A DNA stretch of 34,755 nucleotides from an uncultured Collinsella sp. (GTDB taxonomy: Bacteria > Actinomycetota > Coriobacteriia > Coriobacteriales > Coriobacteriaceae), in contig CAKUBM010000024.1 in NCBI GenBank assembly GCA_934643145.1, forward strand, positions 1 through 34,755, read 5' to 3'. Shown piece after piece: positions 7,965-14,770 of the stretch (positions are counted from its first letter, which is position 1; each line of letters starts with the position of its first letter). The position numbers and the translations under genes are program-made. The notes under the pieces are model-generated. The model worked only from the letters and a program-made list of their open reading frames with translations, had not been told where the DNA came from and ran no database searches.

Positions 7965-9593
7965 CTACTTCTCGTAGACGACCTTGCCGGCGATCACCGT
8001 AAGTTCAGCCGTGGCACCGAGGACCTCTGCCGGTTCGCAGGTAAAGAGATTTCGGTCGAGCACGCAGATGTCGGCCTGCTTGCCGCAGGCGAGCGTGCCG
8101 ATGCGGTCCTCAGCATGCATAGCGTAGGCGCCGCCGTAGGTGTATGCGCGCAGGGCCTCGGCCATAGTGATGCGCTCCTCGGGGAACCAGCCTTCGGGAT
8201 TCGAACCGTCCTCGAGCATGCGCCAAACCGCGCCATAAACCTCTTCCATGGGCTCGAGCCCCACGACGGGGAAATCAGAGCCCAGATGCACGTTCGCACC
8301 GCTTGCGAGTAGGCTGTGAATTGGCCATGAGAGCGCCGCGCGCTCGGGACCAACGGCGTCGTCCTTTGCTAAGTCGGCCATATCAAGCAGCATATGCCAC
8401 GGCTGCATGGCCGGACAGACGCCGAGCTCGGCGTAGCGCGGCAGGTCCTCGGGCTGAACGGTCTCGTTGTGCTCCATCGAATGGCGGCAACCCTGCTTTC
8501 CATAGAGTCGTTCGCCCTCTTCGAAGCAGTCGAGGACAAAGCGCACAGAGCGGTCGCCGATCGCATGGATACGTGTGTCGACGCCCCACTCGAGTGCCCT
8601 AAGCATGGCGGCACGCACATGCTCGGGTTCCTCAGCTGGCTCGCCACAGGTCTCGGGAGCATTGGCATAGGGCTCGAGCATCCAAGCAGTATGATCGGAA
8701 CACACGCCGTCGATGAACTGCTTAAAGCCATGCCACTCGACCTGCGTGCCCGGGAAGTCGTATTTAGCTCGAATTTCCTCGAGTGTCATGGTCTCGTTCT
8801 CAAAAAGGTCTGTGTACATGAACACGCGTAACGGCAGTTCACCCTTACCGTTGAGCTCTGCAAGCACCTTGTAGGGGTTGTCCATGCTCACGAAGGTCGG
8901 ATTAACCATGCCGACGGTCGTAATACCGAGAGCGTTGGCGCGGTGTGCGGTCTTGGCAAAGGAGGCATCGACCACTTCGGGGGCAGGGTCGTATACCTCG
9001 TCCATAAAAAGGGCACCGGCGTTGTTCGAGAAAACCCCCGTGAGGTTGCCGTCCGCATCCTTGAGAATCTTGCCACCCGTAGGATCAGGCGTCTCGGCGG
9101 TAATGCCGACTTTCTCGATAGCGCAGGTATTGGCACTAAACGTATGCATGTCAACCTGCTGCAAAAATACCGGACGGTCGGAGATGTATTTGTCAATCAT
9201 CGCGGCCGTGGGCATCTCGGGCACATCCCACTGGAACTGAATGATTTGGCAGCCCACAATCCACTCGTTGCTCGGGTGGCTTTCGGCAAATGCCTGAACA
9301 CGCTCCATGCACTGCTCGAAGCTCGTGCAATCGATAAGATTGACGGCGAAATCGGGATCGGTCATAAAGGCGCCCTGTGCAAAATGCGTATGCGAATCGA
9401 TGATGCCAGGCATGACGAGCTTATCGCCATAGTCGCGCACCTCGGTATCGGGCCCGATAAAAGCGTCAAGGTACTTATCCTCGCCGCACGCAACAATCCT
9501 GTCACCCGCGACGGCAACGCCACCCTTGAACGGGGCCAGTCCGTCACCAGTGAACACAGCATTACTTTTGATGACTAAATCCGCTTTGTCCAT
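7965..9593 (-). CDS. Amidohydrolase family protein, YtcJ-like
   Basis: 542 residues from the ATG at 9593, which follows GAGGAGG; the longer frame to 9761 lacks support. Metal-dependent hydrolase of the Amidohydro_3 (YtcJ) group: PGIIDSHTHFAQG (62-74) carries the first two metal histidines, then DTRIHAIGDRSVRFVLDCFE, HSMEHNETV, LGSDFPV near residue 435 and the terminal beta sandwich ADICVLDRNLF. Such enzymes hydrolyse C-N bonds in amides, ureas or cyclic compounds, and most are uncharacterised. It is the first gene of an operon with a MATE exporter and sits downstream of a membrane LuxR regulator. Hydrolysis of a carbamoyl or guanidino compound would fit the neighbourhood but is inference only. 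Confidence 0.88.
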   Translation of the reverse strand: MDKADLVIKSNAVFTGDGLAPFKGGVAVAGDRIVACGEDKYLDAFIGPDTEVRDYGDKLVMPGIIDSHTHFAQGAFMTDPDFAVNLIDCTSFEQCMERVQAFAESHPSNEWIVGCQIIQFQWDVPEMPTAAMIDKYISDRPVFLQQVDMHTFSANTCAIEKVGITAETPDPTGGKILKDADGNLTGVFSNNAGALFMDEVYDPAPEVVDASFAKTAHRANALGITTVGMVNPTFVSMDNPYKVLAELNGKGELPLRVFMYTDLFENETMTLEEIRAKYDFPGTQVEWHGFKQFIDGVCSDHTAWMLEPYANAPETCGEPAEEPEHVRAAMLRALEWGVDTRIHAIGDRSVRFVLDCFEEGERLYGKQGCRHSMEHNETVQPEDLPRYAELGVCPAMQPWHMLLDMADLAKDDAVGPERAALSWPIHSLLASGANVHLGSDFPVVGLEPMEEVYGAVWRMLEDGSNPEGWFPEERITMAEALRAYTYGGAYAMHAEDRIGTLACGKQADICVLDRNLFTCEPAEVLGATAELTVIAGKVVYEK

Positions 9594-9900
9594 ATGAGCC
9601 TCCTCAGACGTTACAGGACAATGGATGAGCGCCTCAATACGGCGCGCACAATCGGTGAGGGAGCATTTGCCGCCCCCTACGTGACACGTGCCTACAGGCG
9701 GTTGGGCGCCTGTCCTGCGTCCTACACCCCGCGTCAACACCCATTGACGCACCTCTTGCATGAGCTGCCAAGATGGAGCCGAGCGAACGGCTGGGTTAAG
9801 GAGGTTTACACGCTTGAACAGGTATTTTGTTGTCTTGGTTTATTACCGCTTCATTACGCTAAACGGTCTGCGATGTACTGCCGACCAAACCTATTGAGCC
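9594..9900. other. 307-base leader region upstream of the amidohydrolase-MATE operon
   Basis: Two hairpins sit close together: ACAGGCG-GTTGGG-CGCCTGT (9694-9713) and GCGTCAA-CACCCA-TTGACGC (9731-9750). A perfect AAGGAGG at 9799-9805 on the plus strand precedes a 27-codon TTG-initiated frame. The promoter of the operon must lie here, but no convincing box pair was seen. Confidence 0.45.
9814..9897 (+). CDS. Possible 27-residue peptide with strong ribosome binding site
   Basis: A TTG codon at 9814 follows AAGGAGG with a nine-base spacer. The frame encodes LNRYFVVLVYYRFITLNG and ten further residues, with a hydrophobic aromatic stretch at the start, before a TGA at 9895. It ends three bases before the stop of the convergent LuxR gene. 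Nothing else supports it; codon use is not GC-rich at third positions. It could be a small membrane peptide or chance. Confidence 0.2.
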   Translation: MNRYFVVLVYYRFITLNGLRCTADQTY

Positions 9901-10893
9901 CTACGATCGCCAGAACGCCTCAATCAAGTCGTCGCGCGTCTTGACCTCGCTCTTAACGTAAATGCGATGCAGATGAGCCTTAACGGTGCCAGGACTAATC
10001 ACGAGTTCATGAGCAATATTTTGAACATCAAGTCCACGCAACACGAGCGTTAGCACCTCTTGCTCTCGCTTCGAAAGCCCATGCCCATCCGAAAAAATCA
10101 CGACGCGCGAGACGAGGTCATCCTGAGCATCACGACGTTCCATCGCCACATCCTCATCAGCCCGAGGATGGCGCGAAAACACGCGTAGGATGTGGCTGAA
10201 CTGTTTGAAGAGCTGAATAGCTGCAGCTATATATAGCAAATTTTCCGAGATATTCCGCTCGCTCATATACCAAAGAAAAACGTTTACCATCACGTTATCC
10301 ACGTCAGGTGTGCAAAAGAGAATCATGTAGGTGTCCTCAATAACAACCATCACACCGAGCATGCAGGCAAGACGAAAGAACGTCTTGGAGCGTTCAAGAT
10401 CAAGCCGTTCGGCTTTATTCTCCGTCTTGCGATAGCGGATGTAGACATATATCAAGCAAAATATTGTTCCCAGATCACGCGTGAGCCAGAAGAGATATTG
10501 CTGCATCTGGCTCGCAAAGCCCGTGCGAGGCACCAAGGCAAATTGAAGCACGGCTACTGGCACGACAAATGCGGCCACGCGTCTAACGGTCACCTTGTCG
10601 CGCAGACGCAACATCACCCAAAGCCATATGCACGTGAGAATCGCAATGCCCAACACGCAACGTAGCAATGGGTGCTGAAGCGGTTCATCAAACGTCACCG
10701 TATAGTCATATTTAAGCCGGTTATACTCATCAAAGAAAATTACCGACATATCAAAGATGTAGAGCAGAAAGCCTGAAGCTGCCACCAAACAATCACGGCG
10801 GCGCGTCATAAGCCATACAACGAGCGCCGTTGATACCGTCACCAGCCCAACACCCATAATGAGAATCGTATAGATATAGAATGCAAAGCTCAT
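9901..10893 (-). CDS. AguR-like membrane LuxR transcriptional regulator
   Basis: 330 residues from the ATG at 10893 (GAGGATAG upstream). The first 230 residues contain several hydrophobic segments (starting YIYTILIMGVGLVTVSTALVVWL), so the protein is membrane-anchored. The C-terminus is a LuxR helix-turn-helix: LSKREQEVLTLVLRGLDVQNIAHELVISPGTVKAHLHRIYVKSEVKTRDDLIEAF. It is a paralogue of the protein at 17746-18711: same length, same opening pattern, a shared SERNxSEN motif before the last membrane segment and a matching DNA-binding domain. Membrane LuxR proteins of this type include AguR, the agmatine sensor of lactic acid bacteria. It lies upstream of, and in line with, the amidohydrolase-MATE operon and divergent from a small conserved-looking gene. 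Confidence 0.82.
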   Translation of the reverse strand: MSFAFYIYTILIMGVGLVTVSTALVVWLMTRRRDCLVAASGFLLYIFDMSVIFFDEYNRLKYDYTVTFDEPLQHPLLRCVLGIAILTCIWLWVMLRLRDKVTVRRVAAFVVPVAVLQFALVPRTGFASQMQQYLFWLTRDLGTIFCLIYVYIRYRKTENKAERLDLERSKTFFRLACMLGVMVVIEDTYMILFCTPDVDNVMVNVFLWYMSERNISENLLYIAAAIQLFKQFSHILRVFSRHPRADEDVAMERRDAQDDLVSRVVIFSDGHGLSKREQEVLTLVLRGLDVQNIAHELVISPGTVKAHLHRIYVKSEVKTRDDLIEAFWRS

Positions 10894-10983
10894 ACTATCC
10901 TCATTCCATGCACAACATGTTTGATTTCGTGTTACGGTTGTGGTAGAAACGTCCAACACGCACTTAGGTCGAAAGGAGATGCC

Positions 10984-11175
10984 ATGGCGCCAATTGCACC
11001 GCTCAAGATCATCGTCGCACCCGCCGCCAAGGCTATCGCCAAGATCGGCTCGACCATGACCTACGATGACGTGCCCTGTATCGTTGAGGAGCGCGATGAC
11101 AGCTGTCCCTACCTGGGACACGTCCCCTTCTTTGCGCCCAAACTCGCCTCCTCACCCGAGCGGAGCGACCGTTAA
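10984..11175 (+). CDS. Small protein of unknown function, 63 residues
   Basis: The ATG at 10984 follows AAAGGAG with a normal spacer. Codons are strongly GC-biased at third positions, like the surrounding real genes, and an intrinsic terminator follows 13 bases after the stop. The sequence (MAPIAPLKIIVAPAAKAIAKIGSTMTY then DDVPCIVEERDDSCPYLGHVPFF) has a basic alanine/isoleucine-rich first half and an acidic middle with two cysteines. I do not recognise a family. It is divergent from the AguR-like regulator, so the two may be co-regulated. Confidence 0.7.
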   Translation: MAPIAPLKIIVAPAAKAIAKIGSTMTYDDVPCIVEERDDSCPYLGHVPFFAPKLASSPERSDR

Positions 11176-11187
11176 CATAGCTCGTAC

Positions 11188-11213
11188 AATCGCCGGGGAA
11201 CCCCCGCGGCGAT
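11188..11213. terminator. Strong intrinsic terminator
   Basis: AATCGCC plus CCCCG pairs with its complement around a three-base loop, followed on the plus strand by TTTATTAA. It serves the 63-residue protein gene and may also stop transcripts from the convergent permease gene. Confidence 0.7.
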
Positions 11214-11270
11214 TTATTAACCTAGGGGCAATCTCAGATTCAACGTCCGCAGCACCAAACCCCTCCCCGA

Positions 11271-12662
11271 TCAGCGCCTTCCATGCAAACCAACACCGGG
11301 GTTGTCGATGCTGCGGCCGCGGCGTGATATGAGGCGCGAAACCTCGCCCAGCAGCACACCGATCACCACACCCACGAGAATGGGCAACTTTGCCATTTCG
11401 GCGGGCGAGTCGTTGAGCGGCACGATTGTAGCGACGATCGAAAGCACAAGCTCCACCACGGGAATCGCAAGTGCCACCGCGAGCACCTTGCCCTCGAAGG
11501 GGGCGCGGAACACGCGCGGGCGATCATCGTATTTGCGCAGGCGCCAAAATGCCGGGAACATCGGGATATAGCTCATGAGCAAAAAGACGACGTTCATCGA
11601 GAAGAAAACCCAAAAGACGTCGGAGCCCTCGCCCAGCGGAATTTGAAGCAGCAACACCAAGCTGGCGAAGCAGCCGTTGATGAGCGCCGAGCCGTTAGGC
11701 ATGCCGGTCTTCTTGGACACCAGCGCAAAGGGACGCGGCATGTTGCCATGGCGCGCGGCATAGCTCGCCACATTGTTGACGCCAAAGCTCCAGCAGATCA
11801 TGTTGGCGAACAGCGTCACCAAAAAGGCCATGCCCACGATCATCGTTAGCGGGTGGCTGCGTCCCACCATGGCAGCGACGGCATCCACAATGCCCGAATC
11901 GAGCGAAAGCTGCTCAGTGGGAACCGCGGCTCCAATGCCGATACCGCAAATGATGTAGATTGCCGCAATGGCCACGCCACCAGCGATAACCGCCTTGGGG
12001 ATATCACGCGAGGGGTTTTTCATCGTGCTGGCAAAGGTCGCGACCACTTCGAAGCCCATAAAGTTGAACAGGATGATCGACAGATACGTCAGCGAGTTGG
12101 TATCGCCCAGATTGGGAATGAAGGTTTCGAGCGACATGTCGTTGGCAAAACCGTTATTGCAGGCAAACCAGATGCCGACGATGCCCACCACGGCGGTAAT
12201 GAGCACCTTGATGACCGCGCCGCCGTCCATGACCCAATCGGCCTCGGCCACCGGCTGCATCGCCATGAGCGTGACACCCCACACAAAGGCAAGCTCGATG
12301 GCGATCCGAGCGCCGAGCGAAAACTCAACACCCCATACCGCGTTGATAACGCTGGGAAACATGCAAGCGATGCTTGCCACCCACAGCGGAAAGTTGACCC
12401 AGTAGCACCAAGAGCAGCGGGCGCCCCAACGGTCGCCCAGGCCCAGACGAACCCAATCGTACAGGCCGCCCTCGGAATCGAACGCCGTGCCCAGCTCGGC
12501 CACCACCAGGCCATAGGGCAGCAAAAACGTGATGATCAGGAAAATCCACCAGAAGAATTGCACGTTGCCCATGGCAGATGCCGGAGCCGCCGCCTCGATG
12601 GTAAAGACGACACAGATAACCGAGAGGATGACCTCGATCAGGGAGAACTTCTTACCTGCCAT
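11271..12662 (-). CDS. APC-family amino acid/polyamine antiporter, first copy
   Basis: 463 residues from the ATG at 12662, which follows GGGGGAG. About twelve membrane segments of the APC fold: EVILSVICVVFTIEAAAPASAMGNVQFFWW, LVVAELGTAFDSEGGLYDWVRLGLG (the conserved TM2-TM3 region), FMGFEVVATFASTMKNPSRDIPKA and YIPMFPAFWRLRKYD. It is a clear paralogue of 14771-16210 (same opening, same SRDIPKA loop). In agmatine deiminase operons of other bacteria an APC-type antiporter (AguD) exchanges agmatine for putrescine, which is the likely role. Its start overlaps the end of a small upstream frame (12652-12834), suggesting coupled translation. The terminator at 12976-13007 separates it from the second agmatine deiminase, so it is a separate transcript. 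Confidence 0.88.
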   Translation of the reverse strand: MAGKKFSLIEVILSVICVVFTIEAAAPASAMGNVQFFWWIFLIITFLLPYGLVVAELGTAFDSEGGLYDWVRLGLGDRWGARCSWCYWVNFPLWVASIACMFPSVINAVWGVEFSLGARIAIELAFVWGVTLMAMQPVAEADWVMDGGAVIKVLITAVVGIVGIWFACNNGFANDMSLETFIPNLGDTNSLTYLSIILFNFMGFEVVATFASTMKNPSRDIPKAVIAGGVAIAAIYIICGIGIGAAVPTEQLSLDSGIVDAVAAMVGRSHPLTMIVGMAFLVTLFANMICWSFGVNNVASYAARHGNMPRPFALVSKKTGMPNGSALINGCFASLVLLLQIPLGEGSDVFWVFFSMNVVFLLMSYIPMFPAFWRLRKYDDRPRVFRAPFEGKVLAVALAIPVVELVLSIVATIVPLNDSPAEMAKLPILVGVVIGVLLGEVSRLISRRGRSIDNPGVGLHGRR

Positions 12663-12834
12663 GACACGCTCCCCCGACAGCAAAAAGGATGGCATCTGCA
12701 CCGAAGGCGCAGCCCAAGGTAGGGTTGCAGGCCGCGTCATCGGTACAGGTGCCATCCCAAAGAGAGGACAGGATGCAGTTGTTGGACCAGCGCTCGCGGA
12801 ACAGGCGCGTGTAGATGACAATGCGCTGGTACAT
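12652..12834 (-). CDS. Possible cysteine-rich leader peptide coupled to the permease
   Basis: 60 codons from an ATG at 12834 preceded by GGAGT. The TAA stop lies inside the first codons of the permease gene, 10 bases past its ATG, so ribosomes ending here could re-initiate there. The first 25 codons show GC-rich third positions as in real genes. The product starts MYQRIVIYTRLFRERW and holds five cysteines. A 7-bp hairpin (12852-12869) lies just upstream in the leader. It may be a leader peptide controlling the permease or a small gene of its own; no family recognised. Confidence 0.5.
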   Translation of the reverse strand: MYQRIVIYTRLFRERWSNNCILSSLWDGTCTDDAACNPTLGCAFGADAILFAVGGACHGR

Positions 12835-12851
12835 AGATACTCCGATCAAAA

Positions 12852-12869
12852 CGGTCGCACTCGCGACCG
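12852..12869 (-). promoter_or_regulatory. Hairpin in the permease leader
   Basis: CGGTCGC (12852-12858) and GCGACCG (12863-12869) form a 7-bp stem with a four-base loop, about 18 bases before the small leader frame. Further upstream, 12890-12906 and 12942-12958 form a second inverted repeat (16 of 17 positions pair). The 363-base space 12835-13197 thus holds leader hairpins, a terminator and a structured repeat. Confidence 0.5.
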
Positions 12870-12889
12870 GAAGCTTTAAGCAATTGAAG

Positions 12890-12958
12890 ACGCGTCTGAC
12901 CTGGGAAATTCAAGCGAACAATTGGCCTAACCCGCAAAAAATCCCAGGCCAGACGCGT
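12890..12958. repeat. Imperfect 17-bp inverted repeat
   Basis: ACGCGTCTGACCTGGGA (12890-12906) against its near-complement at 12942-12958, one mismatch, 35-base spacer. It lies in the promoter region of the permease and may be an operator pair or an intergenic repeat. Confidence 0.55.
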
Positions 12959-12970
12959 ACTCAATCAAAG

Positions 12971-13007
12971 AAAAAGGGCACCCCGATGTGGAGGCAAAGG
13001 AGTGCCC
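12971..13007 (-). terminator. Rho-independent terminator after the second agmatine deiminase
   Basis: On the minus strand GGGCACTCC pairs with GGGGTGCCC (one wobble) and is followed by TTTTTC. It stands 190 bases past the aguA stop and 140 before the leader frame of the permease, so it splits the two transcripts. Confidence 0.75.
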
Positions 13008-13099
13008 AACGAAATCCCAGCCGACCATGACATTGAGCAAACTGGTGCCGTGCCCCGGACGAACCAGCCGCCAATGTCCGATTGATCGGCTGGGTTTTC

Positions 13100-13183
13100 G
13101 AGGTGCCCCAGGTCGCCGCGAAAGAGGAGCGAAGCGTACTTTGGTACGCGAGCGACGGTTTGAGCGGCGAGATGGGGTGCCTC
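13100..13183. repeat. Structured GCGTAC-tipped repeat, copy B
   Basis: Outer arms 13100-13110 and 13173-13183 (11 bp with two wobbles), inner TCGCCGC/GCGGCGA at 13113-13119 and 13164-13170, tip GCGTAC-TTTG-GTACGC at 13134-13149. The 40-base core is nearly identical to copy A at 541-580, whereas the inner stem differs in sequence yet pairs in both. A more diverged relative (CGAAGCG, TGGTACGCGAG) sits at about 14720-14742. Confidence 0.75.
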
Positions 13184-13197
13184 GGAAAGCCAGACGA

Positions 13198-14403
13198 TTA
13201 AGCGGACGGCTCCTGCTGCGTAATGCAGTGGATATTGCCGCCGCCGAAGACGACCTGCTCGGACTGAACGCCGACGCACTTGTAGACGCCCTCGCCCCAG
13301 ACCTCGTCGTAGATCTTCTGGAGCGTGTCAACGGCCAGCTGGTCGTTCTCGTCGCCGTACTGCGGGACGATAACGCCGTGGTTGGTGACCAGGTAGTTCA
13401 TGTAAGAAGCGATCAGCGGCTCGTCGGCAACGCGCGGCTCGGCGTTCTCGTCGGCGTCGATGGTGTCGCAGGAAGCCTGGTCCATGAACAGCGGGTTCAC
13501 GGGCATGCAGAGCTTGTAGACCTTCATCTTGCGGCCCTTGGCGTCAACGGCGTTGGAGAGGGTCTCGTAGGCAGCGTGGCACTGCTCGTAGAACGGATAC
13601 TCGGGATCGTCGGTCCAGATGCAGGCCATGACGCCCGGGGCGATGAACGTAGCGACGTCATCGATGTGGCCGTTGGTCTCCTCGGGGTCGATGCCCTCCT
13701 TGACCCAGATGACCTTCTCGACACCCAGGTAATCCTTGAGATGCTCGTCCATATAGGCACGAAGCTCCTCACTCCAGGGCTCGAACTTCTTCTTGAACTT
13801 GGGCCAGATGGACTCGGGATCCTCTTCCTCCTCCAGAACCGCAGAGCAGGTGCGGCCCGGGGAAAGCAGGCACTGGTCGGTCACGACAAGGGTGCCCTCG
13901 CCGTCGACGGTAATGGAGCCGCCCTCGAGGATCATGTCATCGGGACGATAGCGACGGCAGCCGGAAAGCTCAGCCATCTTAAGGGCGATCTGCTCGTCCT
14001 TGTCCCACGGGAAGTACAGGCCGTCGACGAGGCCGCCGTAGGCGTTGAAGTGCCAGTGGTTGGCGCGCTTCTCGCCCTTGCCGTTGATGACGTAGGTGGC
14101 GGCGGTGTCGCGGAACCAGGCGTCGTCGGTGGTCATCTCGATGACGGTGACGTTCTCGTCGTTCTCGAAGACGGCCTTGCAGTTGGCGTAGTCGACCTGG
14201 TTGGCGCACATATAGACCGGGGTGAACTCGGAGATGGCGCGGGCGATGGCGGCATACTGCTTCTGGGCCGGCTTGGCGCCGTGGGCCCAGGTGTCGGTGC
14301 GGTGGGGCCAGCCCATCCACACGCGATCCTGCGGGGCGAACTCGGCGGGCATGAAGAAGCCGTCGGCCTTGGGGGTGGACTCGGACTCGGTGATCGTACG
14401 CAT
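13198..14403 (-). CDS. aguA: Agmatine deiminase, second copy
   Basis: 401 residues from the ATG at 14403, which follows GGAGG; the longer frame to 14568 is unsupported. The family landmarks are present: AWFRDTAATYV (95-105), LEGGS (159-163), NGHIDD (244-249) and nucleophile Cys393 in FGGGNIHCITQQ. It differs from the first copy in two ways. About 25 extra residues after LVVTDQCLL (roughly 181-215) include the acidic run EEEEDPE, and the WxRDxGP element reads WFRDTAA, lacking the Gly-Pro of the first copy. It may therefore have shifted substrate range or kinetics, though the catalytic set looks intact. It follows ptcA and the second permease on the same strand, but a 367-base structured spacer precedes it and a terminator follows. 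Confidence 0.93.
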   Translation of the reverse strand: MRTITESESTPKADGFFMPAEFAPQDRVWMGWPHRTDTWAHGAKPAQKQYAAIARAISEFTPVYMCANQVDYANCKAVFENDENVTVIEMTTDDAWFRDTAATYVINGKGEKRANHWHFNAYGGLVDGLYFPWDKDEQIALKMAELSGCRRYRPDDMILEGGSITVDGEGTLVVTDQCLLSPGRTCSAVLEEEEDPESIWPKFKKKFEPWSEELRAYMDEHLKDYLGVEKVIWVKEGIDPEETNGHIDDVATFIAPGVMACIWTDDPEYPFYEQCHAAYETLSNAVDAKGRKMKVYKLCMPVNPLFMDQASCDTIDADENAEPRVADEPLIASYMNYLVTNHGVIVPQYGDENDQLAVDTLQKIYDEVWGEGVYKCVGVQSEQVVFGGGNIHCITQQEPSA

Positions 14404-14770
14404 AAGATTTCCTCCAAATCGAACGATCGCTTGCTGCGGGCGGGTTACCCGCAGCCTAAAACCAAGAGATGGTAGGCGCCCGTTCCCCGGCAAAGGTCGG
14501 GGCGCCCGGTGCCGGTTTTCACGGAATCGCACCGGCAAGCGACGACGTAACCAAGTGCGCGGAGACAAAACGCACGAAGGATACGGAAGAGAGATTGGGG
14601 TGGGCGGTGGTTACCGGAGCTATCGCTCACACCCACCCCGGGGGAATGGTTAGCAAACCTGTCGCTTGGGCACGCCTCCGAAGAGGCTAGAGTGCCCGGA
14701 GTCGGGAGCGACAAGCCCGACGAAGCGCGCGTGGTACGCGAGGAGGGTTGGAGCCCCAGAACCGGGGGCT
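14404..14770 (-). other. 367-base intergenic region with a series of hairpins
   Basis: Read on the minus strand after the permease stop: AGCCCC-loop-GGGGCT (terminator-like, near 14752-14770). Next comes a nested hairpin around 14650-14717 with GTCGCT/AGCGAC, GGGCAC/GTGCCC and GCCTC-TTCG-GAGGC stems. Then GGGGTGGG/CCCACCCC (14597-14604 and 14632-14639), TGCCGGT/ACCGGCA (14511-14537), and GCTGCGG/CCGCAGC close to the aguA ribosome binding site. No ORF with a ribosome binding site was found. It may carry a processed leader or several intergenic repeats. Confidence 0.55.

Noticed and set aside
14511..14540. Minus-strand GCCGGTGCGATTCCG, reminiscent of a cobalamin riboswitch B12 box
   Set aside because: The following bases do not continue the conserved B12 box and no other riboswitch parts are present; the downstream gene is aguA, not a cobalamin gene.
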